Source: Romanomermis culicivorax (Eukaryota; Nematoda; Enoplea; Mermithida; Mermithidae). Taken from it: a stretch of DNA of 64,000 bases. The DNA is taken from assembly GCA_963922205.1 (NCBI GenBank), contig CAWUHX010000158.1, forward strand, positions 62,001 to 126,000, given 5' to 3'. This document shows positions 45,255 to 55,342 of the stretch, piece after piece. The notes beneath the pieces are model-generated. The model saw only the letters and a list, made by a program, of their open reading frames with translations. It had not been told where the DNA came from and made no database searches. Position 1 is the first letter of the stretch, and each line of letters begins with the position of its first letter. The translations under genes were made by a program, and so were the position numbers.

Positions 45255-45316
45255 TTTGAAAAAGTGACTAAACTGTAGAAGGAAAAGTTTGAAGACTGAA
45301 GAGTAAGGAGAATTCA

Positions 45317-45327
45317 CAACTTATATA
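45317..45327 (-). promoter_or_regulatory. TATA-like motif, variant
   Basis: TATATAAGTTG, one base from the consensus, upstream of the 110-aa gene. Confidence 0.6.
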
Positions 45328-45366
45328 TATAAAAAATGTTAAAGAATACTTGCAAATCACATTTGA

Positions 45367-45582
45367 CTAGTTTACTGTAGGTTTGAAGATGAGTGCCTGT
45401 CTATCAGCCAGCTGCTTCTTTAGTACAGCCGTGCCAGCTTCCTGCAATGCCTTATTGTATTCTAGACATTTTGGGCACATTTCAATAGTAAAGAATGTTT
45501 TACCCTGAGACAACTGGAAACACTCCCGTTCAGAGCTGTTCTTTTGACAAAAATAACACAGTTCAATCATTAAGAGATACAT
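45367..45582 (-). CDS. Small zinc-ribbon-like protein (Polinton)
   Basis: About 71 aa from ATG 45,582 (another ATG follows four codons later). CYFC and MCPKC, 23 residues apart, form two CxxC knuckles, the layout of a zinc ribbon such as those in TFIIB, TFIIS or polymerase small subunits. A single extra Cys lies between. The rest is helical (YNKALQEAG). A TATATAAGCAAC sequence lies about 95 nt upstream at 45,676-45,687. Without a search I cannot tell a transcription-type ribbon from an unrelated zinc protein. Confidence 0.6.
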   Translation of the reverse strand: MYLLMIELCYFCQKNSSERECFQLSQGKTFFTIEMCPKCLEYNKALQEAGTAVLKKQLADRQALIFKPTVN

Positions 45583-45753
45583 GGCTCTTGGCAAGTTTCA
45601 AGCGCAGAGTTCAATAGGAGCTTTAACTTTTTTTGACTCCATTCTAGTTAATCAAATGATTAAAATAATTTTGAAGTTGCTTATATACTGAAATATCAGG
45701 CACATGTAAAAATTTTTATACCTGCAAATCATTGTTTAATTTTCATACTGTAG

Positions 45754-46817
45754 CTATAGTTTTATCAAATCTGTCACCCAACTATTCAATTTATCTGGGT
45801 GACCCTTCCATTTAACAAAGTATTCAGTTTTCCCAGACCTTTTTCTCTTTGGTATAATCTTTTCTATAATGCAGACATCTGTAATCTCATCAACTTTCTG
45901 TAATTCTGGCTCATAAAATAACCCTGTATGACTTCTCCCAGCTGATCTTCTACCGTATATACAGGAGGATATCTAGCTTTTTGCTCACGAATCACAAAAA
46001 CTTCATCACTCCAATTGGGAGTGTAACCCTTCTCAAAAGTCCTTTTGACTTTGCTTATGTGTACCTTGTCACCAGGGACTAGTTTAAATTGTACACTGGA
46101 CTTACATTTCCTGAAAAGCTTTTCAACAATTTCAGCTTTATTCTCATCAGTAACATCAATGGGAGCAGCACCTATGGTCCTATGCCTAGTCGAGTTGTAA
46201 GAGTTTAGCAGGTGGGGTAGAATGTTTAGGTACTTGTATGTATTATTTTGGGTAAAATGATGCCACATTTTTTCCTTTAAAGTTCTATTGAACCGCTCAA
46301 CAATGCTAGCCTTAGTTTCACTAGCAGTTATGAAAAAACTAATGCCAAGTTTCTTTAATAAGGCCTGGAAAGCTTTGTTTGTAAACTCTGTACCAGCATC
46401 AGTGTGTATTTTTTGTGGCTTTCTGCCAGATTTCAAAATTGTTTGGAAGGCATGCAAAATAGATGATGTATTTTTATTTTTCAAGGGTACAGACCATGCA
46501 AATTTTGATAGGACATCTATACAATTTAAAAGAAATTTGTATCCATCATTATACCTGGCCAGTGAACTGAGGTCTGCAAGATCCATTTGCCACTGTTCAT
46601 CAATATCAGTAATTAGAACATTATTCCTGGGGTAATGGCGCCTAGCATACTTGTGTACAGTATATGTTGGCTGTTTCTGTAACCATTCCTTAACAGAATG
46701 CAGAGTGACCCTTGGATTACTAGATTTTGCCTGTCGTAACAGGTTCTGAACACTACAACACCCTGTACTTGGGTTGAAGTATATGCTTTCAAAGAGCTTG
46801 TCCATTTTTTCAAGCAT
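45754..46817 (-). pseudogene. Polinton integrase with chromodomain, frameshifted before the chromodomain
   Basis: The 317-aa ORF starts at ATG 46,817; a second ATG at 46,805 may be the used one, because the TATA motif is only 9 nt before the first. It carries the retroviral-type catalytic core: Asp79 (QMDLADL), Asp140 (HTDAGTEF), Glu174 (ASIVERFNRTLK). A C-terminal beta domain follows. After GYF (near 45,915) the frame is lost and the ORF stops at 45,864. The -1 frame then encodes a chromodomain (EYFVKWKGHPDKLNSWV), ending in TAG at 45,754. A one-base loss in a T-run explains this. Chromodomains are thought to steer insertion to certain chromatin. The core is intact but targeting is disconnected. 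Confidence 0.9.
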
Positions 46818-46825
46818 GCTGCTGT

Positions 46826-46841
46826 CAAACTTTTATTTATA
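46826..46841 (-). promoter_or_regulatory. TATA-like motif for the integrase gene, overlapping the upstream stop
   Basis: TATAAATAAAAGTTTG. The TAA stop of the membrane-protein gene (46,837-46,839) occupies the same place, TA[TAA]A, as in the other overlaps. Confidence 0.6.
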
Positions 46842-47052
46842 CATCTGCAAGATTGAATCTGACACTTTTTGTACTAGTTTTAGGTTTTTTGGTGAACAGG
46901 TTCTCCAAATATCTCCTTAACAATTTCAGTAGAGTCAGTATTGTTAGTACAGCCAATAGAGCCACACAATACCATATCTCAGTAAAAACTGTTTTCCCAT
47001 TATGCCTTTCCAGGCAAGCTAGAAAATGTTCAATAGTGTGGTTAGCATCCAT
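46837..47052 (-). CDS. Small single-pass membrane protein (Polinton)
   Basis: 71 aa, ATG at 47,052, 28 nt after an exact TATA motif. One clear transmembrane helix at residues about 27-45 (WYCVALLAVLTILTLLKLL), with a short N-terminal part and a basic Lys/Arg-rich C-terminal tail. It is the first minus-strand gene from the divergent centre. Function unknown; possibly an early membrane factor. Confidence 0.65.
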   Translation of the reverse strand: MDANHTIEHFLACLERHNGKTVFTEIWYCVALLAVLTILTLLKLLRRYLENLFTKKPKTSTKSVRFNLADV

Positions 47053-47079
47053 GTTTTTTCTTCATTTTAGAGAGCCAGC

Positions 47080-47090
47080 CAACTTTTATA
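47080..47090 (-). promoter_or_regulatory. TATA motif for the membrane-protein gene
   Basis: Exact TATAAAAGTTG on the minus strand. Confidence 0.75.
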
Positions 47091-47586
47091 GCCACCAATC
47101 AATTTTCAAAGAGAGCCAGTTGTTGTTTATTTACCTAAACTTTATTGATTGAAAACCTTCTCACTACACGAAACATTTTATGTAGAGTCTGGCATGTTTT
47201 TCCACTGGTGAAATTAACAAAGAGATCAAATTGAAAGAGCAGTGAGGTACAGTATTAGAAGCTCAAGTGATTCACATGCTCATTGTTGTGAATCAAGGCC
47301 AGCTAAGAGGCAAGAAATACTTTTATACAAAGATAGCTGGGAAAATGACTCATAAGGTGACTGCTTGTCTAAAGAAAAGTGATGTAAGCAAGAAAGTTTT
47401 TATATGTGCGTTTTGATTGAATTTGACTTGAAAGACAGATCAAAAAGTGAGATAAGAAAAAACCAGAAAAAAACAGTTTATTTCAGTATGAATCATCAGA
47501 AAAAGTGAGAAAGATGTGACATTTGATGGAACAGATCAATAGGTTTTGCTTTTCCACTAAGCCTACAGTAATCCTGCCCATAAGAG
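47091..47586. promoter_or_regulatory. Divergent intergenic region of the Polinton
   Basis: About 500 bp without ORFs, between the leftward gene cluster and the rightward polymerase gene. It holds a perfect 9-bp inverted repeat, TGATTCACA...TGTGAATCA (47,268-47,295, 10-nt loop), and extra TTTTATA-type boxes (near 47,320). A candidate control region. Confidence 0.55.
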
Positions 47587-47595
47587 TATAAAAGC
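47587..47595 (+). promoter_or_regulatory. TATA box of the polymerase gene
   Basis: TATAAAAGC on the plus strand, 26 nt before the first in-frame non-ATG start candidate (GTG 47,621). Confidence 0.65.
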
Positions 47596-47620
47596 AAAAA
47601 AATTTGAGGAAAGCTCATTT

Positions 47621-50600
47621 GTGATTTTTATCAAGTTAAAGAAAGGTCGGATTGTTGAAAGGGATGTTAAAAATTTTTTGTGCAACAAATGTGGAAGAAG
47701 CTTTGGTGAAAAACGATATTTGAATGGACATATGGCTGCATCACACGAAGGGAGACGATTCAAATGCCCTCGATGTGGCTCAATGTTTACACAAATGAAA
47801 GGATTGAAGAATCATTACCAGAAACAACATCAAGAATTCAATTGCCTGTATTGTGGAACCAGCTTTTGCAACCAACAAGCATTATTTTCCCCTATCCATA
47901 GTAGTAGCTGCTTGATGGTCAAACCAGAAGAGGGAAATTCAATGGAATTGATGGATGAAAAACCAACTACAAGTGGACTTATGATTCCGGAAGATGAAGA
48001 AACACCAATGGAGCTGAGTGCATACCCAGAAGAAATGCAGAGAGAAATCAATAATTATTGGCGACTTATTCGAACCAATCAGTCCACTTCCAACCTACTG
48101 GAGCATATTTACAATTATAGATGGGCAGCTACCAATGGAGACCTTACAAGGATGATTTACAACATTTATCAGTCAGAAAAGGAATGTTTTCGTATTGATG
48201 CTGCAATTGGATGCTTGTTGAAAAATCGAGAAACAGGTGAGTACAAATATTGGTATGCATGCCAGAATAACTATACACTGTTAAACCATCCTGTTTTGAT
48301 CAAAAATGGGGAGGATGTGCAGCAATTAACTGGGACTATGAAAAAAATTGATTTTGAAGAAAAATTTACACGCCCTGATACAAAATGGTCTCTTGCCCTC
48401 ATCACAAATGTTGAATTCTATGTCATGCCACAAAAAAGCTTTGTGGCTGGTTGCAAAGACTTCCATTTACCTGAACCGCTCGTCTACCAGACCCACAATA
48501 TTATTGGTATGACCCAAGATGGCCAGAGAAACAGATTTAAAGATAATCTTTGTCTTTTTCGTTGCTTAGCCCAAGGAATTTTTGGCAGTTTTGAAGATAG
48601 AAGGCGTGTTTTTGAGCTCTTTGTAAAGTATTGCCAAAAGAAGAATATCCCATCAGTTGTAGATACCTTTTCCGGGGTTCCATACACAGATTTGGAAATG
48701 ATTGAGAAATTATTCCTCATTGATATACAGGTTTATCACTATGATCTTGCTAAAAATATGGCCATTTGCTGGAAAAATGTTATTCCACAATATGAAAAAC
48801 TTATAAATTTGGATGTTTCATTTGATGACAGTAGGCGTGCCCACTATAGTTATATTGTCAATATAGATCAATATGCAAAATGGTATTCTTGTATTTTTTG
48901 CAGTCGTCTCTTTAGAAAACGTGAAAAACTTAATGAGCATACAAAAGACCATTGCCACGAGGGTAAAACAATCCATAAATTTCCTGGTGGTGTATATACA
49001 GTGAAAAAATCCGTTTTTGAACAGCTAGATGAAATAGAAATTTTTGTAGATAGAACATATCGTTTGTGTCCCTTTTATGCAGTTTTTGACTTTGAAGCCC
49101 TTCTTGTAAAAACTTCTAAGCAAACATCTGATAAATTAACTTTTGTTGCTCAGCACCAACCTGTATCATGTGCTATAGCAACTAATATTTCTGGATTTTC
49201 TCCAATTTGTTTTGTTGAAGATGATCCAGATGTTTTGGTCCAAAAAATGGTGGGTCATCTAGAACTGATTAGCTTCAGACAAAATGAAATTTTGACTAAT
49301 CAGTATAACTCAGTATTCCAACGTTTAGAAGGTATGATAGAAAGTTGTAAGGCCTACATTGAAGAACTGTATGATCAAAAAAAAGATTCCAGGCGGGAAA
49401 AGGGACACCTCAACTCAATTATTGCAATCAAGACACGCCTTGAGAGGTACTGTTCCCAGCTCACTTGTTTGGGTTTTAATTCAGGAAAATATGATATTAA
49501 CTTGATAAAAAGAAGTATTTTCCCAAAACTTGTCCAGCAAGTGCGAGAAAATGGGGAAGGACCATGGCCAAAAGCAATTTTGCGAAATGGGTCCTTCTTA
49601 TGCCTTTCTACCAAAAGTCTCAGATTCTTGGATATCTCCCTGTATTTAGCCCCTGGTTTTAGTTTAGACACCTTTATGAAGGCTTATGGGGCATCCCTTA
49701 GCAAAGCCAAATTCCCCTATGAGTATTTGGATGCCTTTGAAAAGCTTTATGAAAAATCACTGCCACCCCCACAAGCATTTTACAGTTCTTTGAGAAAAGA
49801 ATCCATTTCTGATGAGGACTATCAACTATGCCAAAAGTACTGGAGAGAGAATGGAATGAAAAACTTGAAAGATTTTTTAATTTTTTACAATCTTCGGGAT
49901 GTTGTGCCTTTTCTAGAAGCTGTTACAATGATGATGAGGCTCTATTGGGACCAATTTGGAATCGATATTTTCAGAGAAGCAATGTCTCTGCCTGGGGTTA
50001 CTGAGAGATACCTGTTCAAAAGCATTAAAGACTCACACTTTGCCCTCTTTTCTGAAAATTCAAAAGATCTTCATTATTCCTTAAAATCCAGTATGAGGGG
50101 TGGTCTGGCGATGGTGATGACCCGACTGGCAATCAAGGATAAGACATTCATTCGGAATAATCCCAAAAAACTAGTCAAATCAATAATTGGGCTTGATTTT
50201 AATGCCCTCTACCTCTGGGCGCAGTCTATGCCTACACCCACAGGATTTTTTGATCAGTGGGTCTGTCAGGGTGAAAAATTTCAAAAAGTAAACAGTTCTA
50301 AAAAAGTTTCTGTTGAATGGTTAGAAAAGATGAGTTGAGAATGTGGCCATTTCATTCAACACCTTGGAAATGGCAAAGAAAAGTGCATAGGCCTGAGGCA
50401 TTTACCTGTAGATGGTTACTGCCAGGACACCAACACCATATATGAATTTTATGGGTGTTACTGGCATTGTCACAACTGCAACTTCAGCAAGCCAAATAAA
50501 CAAAAGGATAGCAATGATGAGCATGCTAAAAGAGAGGAAAAGGAGGCATATATAAAGTCACTAGGCTACAACTTGGTAACCATCTGGGAGTGCCAATGGG

Positions 50601-51844
50601 ACAACCAGCGCCAAGCTTACATTAATCAAAGCGCTAAATTGTGTCCAAATTTTTTTAGAAAATTTCAATTTCAAAAATACATTAATAAAAATCTTATGGA
50701 AAAATCAATTACAGATGGCTCTGTTTTTGGGTTTGCAAAAGTCGATATTTCTACACCAGACCATCTAAAAGAAAAATATACCGATTTTCCTCCAATAATA
50801 AAGCATGCAGAAGTGGGCCGAAATGATGCTGGTGACTTCATGAAGCAGTATGCTGAAAATACCAACCAGCTAAGACAACCAAGAAAAAACCTTATCAGTA
50901 GTTACTTTGGCAAAGAGATCATGGTTTCTACACCCATGATCCAATTTTTGGTAAAACATGGTCTGATACTTGATAAGGTCCATGAAGTTATTCAATTTGA
51001 CGAGGCAACACCTTTTGAAGCATTCCGTGACAAAGTTACCAAGCACAGACAGGAAGGAGATACCAATCCCGAGCTAGCAATGATTGCTGATACGTTTAAA
51101 TTACTTGGCAACACAGGATATGGAAAAACATTGACCAATAAGGAGAGTCATATGGACATCTTCTACGTAGATTATGAAAAGGCTGCTGAGCTAGGCCTCA
51201 GCCCTTACATCAAGAAAATAAAATGCATAACTGAAAAGTGTTATGAAGTCCACATGCGGAAAAAAGAAATTGTTTTAGACTTGCCCATTGTAGTGGGCCT
51301 TTCAGTCTATAATTGGGCAAAGGTCAGAATGTTGGAGTTCTTCTATGATGTGCTCCAAAAGTATTTTGACCCTGCTGATTATCAGTGTATGGAAACAGAC
51401 ACTGACAGCATCTACCTGGCAATATCAGCTGAACACCTTTTGGATATTGTAAAGCCAGAACTAAAAAGTGAATTTTTGACTCAAGTCTACCCGAATTGGT
51501 TTGTGACAAACCCTGAACAGAAACGAACCCCTGGATTACTGAAAGAAGAATGGCGTGGAACAGCTATGTGTTGTTTGTCTGCCAAAACATACATTGGGGT
51601 CGGAGAAGGTGAGAAAAAGACAAGTTGTAAAGGTCTCAGGAAAAAAATAAATGATCTCACCTTTCAAAAATATCTTTCTGTTCTGGAGACCAAGGAACCC
51701 TGGAATGGTGAAAATATAGGGTTCAGGTTGCAGGGAGACAGCAAAATATGGACGTACATGCAACAGAAGCAGGGTCTCCCATTCCTTTATGTAAAGAGGA
51801 AGGTCTTAGATGATGGCATAACAACTGTGCCATTGGACTTATGA
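47621..51844 (+). pseudogene. Protein-primed family B DNA polymerase, one in-frame TGA
   Basis: 1,408 codons in a single frame, broken only by TGA at 50,336-50,338. N-terminus: three C2H2-like zinc fingers (residues about 22-90) and a further CxxC...H...H near 430. Exonuclease motifs: FDFEA at about 490, FNSGKYD at about 620, YNLRD at about 757. Polymerase motif A (DFNALYLWAQSMP) at about 857 lies just before the TGA. After it come a Cys/His-rich strand and WECQW, motif B (GNTGYGKT, near 51,110), motif C (DTDS, near 51,400) and a final KTY-like region (AKTYIG). Such enzymes replicate Polintons from a protein primer. No ATG exists between the upstream stop (47,558) and residue 38, so the start codon looks lost (GTG 47,621 in its place) or non-AUG. 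Without readthrough the catalytic palm is severed. Confidence 0.92.
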
Positions 51845-52637
51845 ATATTTTTTATTATTGTTTTTTTATTATTCTCATATCTTTTCTTATTCTCATATTT
51901 TGCTATATCAGCTCCTACAATGTAGGAGTCATTATTTTTTTACATATTTATTTATCATTTTTATGTGTTTGTATTTGTCTGTTTTTATATGTTCATGTAT
52001 TTGTCTTGCTTCTGCTATGCAGAAGTAAAGCTTCTACAGGGTACTAGGTGCATGGTGAGGAGCCAATGACGGCCTAGGGTCAGGCAGAAGCCAGCAGTGT
52101 AATGGCGCCAGGTGCATGGTGAGAAAGCCAATGACGGCCTGGAGTTGGACACTGCGAGTCATACTATGTATGGCGGGTGTCTTCTGTAAAAGGGAGGCAC
52201 TTGGTGTCACATATGTACAGGCCTCCACGTGGCTGACACTGGGGCTGGCCCAAAAGGTCAGTGCTAACGGGTACATAATAACTATAACATACATTCATAT
52301 ATAATACACAACTAACAAAAAAAAGAAAATGTTGGTGTAGAAAAAAAAACTTATTGGCAAGGTTGCTACATAAGATAATGGTAAACTAAGTTAAATTTAA
52401 CCAATTTTTTTGGTAGGAAAAAGGTAATTCATACAGTGATGAGCAGATAACATGAAAAAAGTAGACTAGTTGTAGAGTACTACATGATTGTTATGTGGTG
52501 GGAGAAAATGAGCTTATTGATTGCTGAAGAAATATACTACTTTATGCTCGGTACTTTGTGCTTGTTTTGTTGACTGAAAAAAACGACATCGGTTGTAAGT
52601 AGAAGTATAAAAAAACAAAACATGACATTGAAAGGTG
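51845..52637. other. Polinton 3' region, no confident gene
   Basis: T-rich stretch first (a 68-aa hydrophobic plus ORF starting in an ATGA overlap with the polymerase stop, probably composition-driven). Then comes a more GC-rich patch at 52,040-52,270 with a diverged direct repeat of about 30 bp (AGGTGCATGGTGAG..AGCCAATGACGGCCT, copies near 52,048 and 52,109), then A/T-rich DNA to the TIR. Confidence 0.5.
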
Positions 52638-53153
52638 CTTTATTTAACCAGTCCATAATAAAAGAAAATTGTGTATTCATAAAAATGGTGACGTAGTAGT
52701 AAGCATGGAGCTCGAAGCAATGTTTGTGATGACTGAAAAAAAATGTGGCTTCACTAAAACATAAAAAATGCATAAAGAATATGCTTTCTAAAATGACGTA
52801 GTAGTAGAGAACATGTTTACTCCTTCTTTAAAGGCTTGTTGTTTTTTAAAATGGTGACGTAGTAGCAAGCATGCCTTTCTTGTTTAAACTACTAAATAGT
52901 GTAATAGCTGACCATGAGGAAAACTTGGGAGGGGGAGGGGTCCCATTCCCCCCTATTATTAGCTGGCTGTCTAAAAGTTGAAACTTTATGGCAGCTAGCT
53001 GATGACTAATAGGTTCAAAGTGTAGGCTAGCTGTGCTTGCCTATACTTTGTACATGGGGACGATGCTGCTTTTTTTTCTAAGTCAAACGCCTATGTTTTG
53101 TGTGTGTCGGGGACGAATTTTACGCTCGAGCCCCCCCCCCCCTCTATACTACT
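52638..53153 (-). repeat. Polinton right terminal inverted repeat
   Basis: 516 bp, inverted partner of 38,449-38,966. TGACGTA elements at 52,689, 52,794 and 52,855 mirror those of the left TIR. It ends CTATACTACT. Confidence 0.97.
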
Positions 53154-53159
53154 TGCCTG
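53154..53159 (+). repeat. Polinton target-site duplication, right (TGCCTG)
   Basis: Identical to 38,443-38,448. Confidence 0.95.
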
Positions 53160-53460
53160 AATTCTTTTGATGGCCACTCAAGCTTCAAGTTATGGGTATG
53201 TATGTCGATCTTCACAGGAAGAATTTTTTTCAATTCCTTCCATAACTTGTGAAACCATAACACATTGGATCGAGCTTATCATTGCAAATTTTTATAGCTG
53301 AAAGAAAAAATACAGAAAATCTCTTACCGCCCACGCCCAAAAGTTTCTGCTTTCAATTACATCGAAATGAAGAAGTTCATTTTTCAATGAAATGTTTCTC
53401 CCGTTTCCCCCAACGATGCATTAGTCCCTATTCCCCGAATCTGGATCTAGAAAACAGCAA

Positions 53461-53850
53461 TCATCGGACCCGGATCCGGAACAGCATATCTAATCGAATC
53501 CAAATCGGATCCGAATCCTGTACAAAGCTGTTTAATTTCTTGTTTGATTTTTCAACATCAAGTTGTATGAATTTATATTTCTTAGCAGTTCGAAAGTTAT
53601 TAATCATTGAAATGAGAAGCAAATTGAAGCAAGAGCTCAAAATCTTCAGACTAGGCTCTTTTACAAGTTTACGTCTGCAGCGTGCATGAATGACTGAAGA
53701 AATTGTCCACTGGAGAAGTTTTTCCCGTTCCAAATAAATATACATTTTCTCGGTTCGAATTTTCAGTCGGAAAACGATTATATCAAATAAGTAAAGGAAG
53801 AGTGTGAGCAAAATCAATGACTTAATGCTCATCGCAATAGGAAAATTCAA
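53461..53850 (-). CDS. Unrecognised ORF with signal-peptide-like start
   Basis: 129 aa, minus strand. After MNFPIA comes MSIKSLILLTLFLYLFDIIV, a good signal-peptide or membrane-anchor shape, then a charged region with few Cys. A diverged paralogue in the opposite orientation lies at 57,824-58,110. That both copies keep the hydrophobic start suggests it once mattered. It may be a first exon of the secreted module genes, or simply a repeat. No known domain. Confidence 0.4.
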   Translation of the reverse strand: MNFPIAMSIKSLILLTLFLYLFDIIVFRLKIRTEKMYIYLEREKLLQWTISSVIHARCRRKLVKEPSLKILSSCFNLLLISMINNFRTAKKYKFIQLDVEKSNKKLNSFVQDSDPIWIRLDMLFRIRVR

Positions 53851-54064
53851 TCACGATAAAAAAGTGGGATTGGCCACTCGTTCACGCTCCAGTAATAGTG
53901 ATTTCCGATACTTCATGAGAAAAAATTCCATCGAGTGACAAATTTGACAAGATCTTGGTAATTTTTTCGACAATAATTCAAACTGCAATGACATTTATAG
54001 TCTGTTATTTCGAAAGATTGTTAAAGATGAAGTCAGTATGTTCACAAATTTTCAGTCCTATATC

Positions 54065-55340
54065 GTAGGTGGCGCAATAGCGTCAACCTATAATATACTA
54101 GGCCCCCAAATTTCATGTCCCCCCACCCTAGAGCCAAAACGGTAAGAGCTAGAACCTTCGGGTTTTTCATAATTCCGGGCATGAGGGCAAACTATGGGGT
54201 GCCTTCTGTCATTTCCCCTCTGTCTGCAAGTGGTGCTCGGTGGGGCCCCAAAAACAGGTAAAAAACGCACTTTTTAAGGTCCCTCAGTTCCACCATGTCC
54301 AGCGATCGGTGTGCCATATCCAACCTGCATACTTCGGCCTAAGCATCTTGGGGGTGTAATCTCAAATGCGAATTTTTTTTTTCTTTGAAATATGGCCTCG
54401 ATTCAATTATATGGTTGTTCAAAGTGCCGGAAAACGCCTAATTCCCCAATTTTGTTATATAATACTCAAAAAAATAATTTTTTGCAGTTTCAATTGAACC
54501 GGTAGCCTTATTGGAATTTTTGATCTGTAAGGGTTTTCGACCTTTGGGAATTCGATGGACACGGTCACTCCACACGAAAAATTATCCCGGGTGTAAACAC
54601 GCGTATTTCCGTGATTTTTTGCTGGAAGTGGTTTTCGACCACGAGGAATTTGATGAATGCTATCATCTTACATAAAAAACTATCCCGGGTGTAAACAAGT
54701 GTATTTTCGCGATTTTTGGTGGAAGGGGTTTTCGAATGCGGAAAATTGAATGGATACGTCATTTTACACAGAAACCTATCTGGGGTGTAAACAAGCATAT
54801 TTTTGTGATTTTTTGTGGTAGGGGTTTTCGAATGCCGCGAATTCAATGGATGCCTCACTTTACAGAAAAAAATTATCTCGGATTTAACCAAGCCTATTTT
54901 CGTGGTTTTTTGTGGAAGGGGTTTTCGACGACTGGGAATTTAATGAATGTGATCACTTTACACACAAAATCATATTGAGAGTATACAAATGTGTTTCTGT
55001 GATTTTTGAGGGAAGATGTTTCTGACCATGGGGAATTCAATGGACGCAGTCAGTTTACGGGAAAATAGTCATTTTTGTAAACAAAGGTATTTCTGCGATT
55101 TTTTGGGTTGAGGGATTCTAGACCATGAGGATTTCAAAAGATATGGTCACCTTTCAGTCTGTTTATAACGTTTTTTAAGTACTATGTGATTTACACACCT
55201 TTTACTTTTAACGAAAGCGAGAATTCGTTGCTTGAAGATTGTTTTTTATTGTTTTTTTGACGTGAGGATGACCAAATTTGAAACTTCAATGTGCTTCTAT
55301 GAAGGTTTTCGTGCATGGTTGAGGCCCACTAAATAAAGGT
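54065..55340 (+). repeat. Nested composite repeat, copy 4: 5' part and 105-bp array
   Basis: Starts GTAGGTGGCGCAATAGCGTC, followed by the GGTGGGGCCCC block, then six to seven 105-bp units (54,515-55,150). At about 55,179 it keeps the undisturbed TA site occupied by the pogo element in copy 3. Confidence 0.88.
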
Positions 55341-55342
55341 GA

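Larger units (their letters stand above)
38449..53153 (-). mobile_element. Polinton/Maverick element, complete, 14,705 bp
   Basis: Bounded by AG...CT termini, terminal inverted repeats of about 517 bp and a perfect 6-bp target duplication. It contains protein-primed DNA polymerase, retroviral-type integrase with chromodomain, FtsK/HerA-type packaging ATPase, adenain-like protease, double- and single-jelly-roll capsid proteins and several small proteins. The polymerase is on the plus strand; everything else is on the minus strand, diverging from 47.09-47.59 kb. The gene set would allow virus-like particles in an intact copy. This copy has in-frame TGAs in two essential genes and a frameshift in a third. 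The unusual cargo is a TBP homologue. Confidence 0.98.

Noticed and set aside
41581-50338. Reassigned genetic code or selenocysteine at the in-frame TGAs
   Set aside because: TGA is used as a normal terminator in the same element (polymerase, capsid and protease-region ends), pol also shows TAA and TAG stops, and a paralogue pair shows CGA versus TGA. Decay is simpler.
51841-52047. 68-aa hydrophobic ORF overlapping the polymerase stop
   Set aside because: Composition is explained by T-rich DNA; no promoter motif precedes it.
52034-52294. 86-aa minus ORF in the Polinton 3' region
   Set aside because: Covers a diverged direct repeat, no motif, no TATA element.
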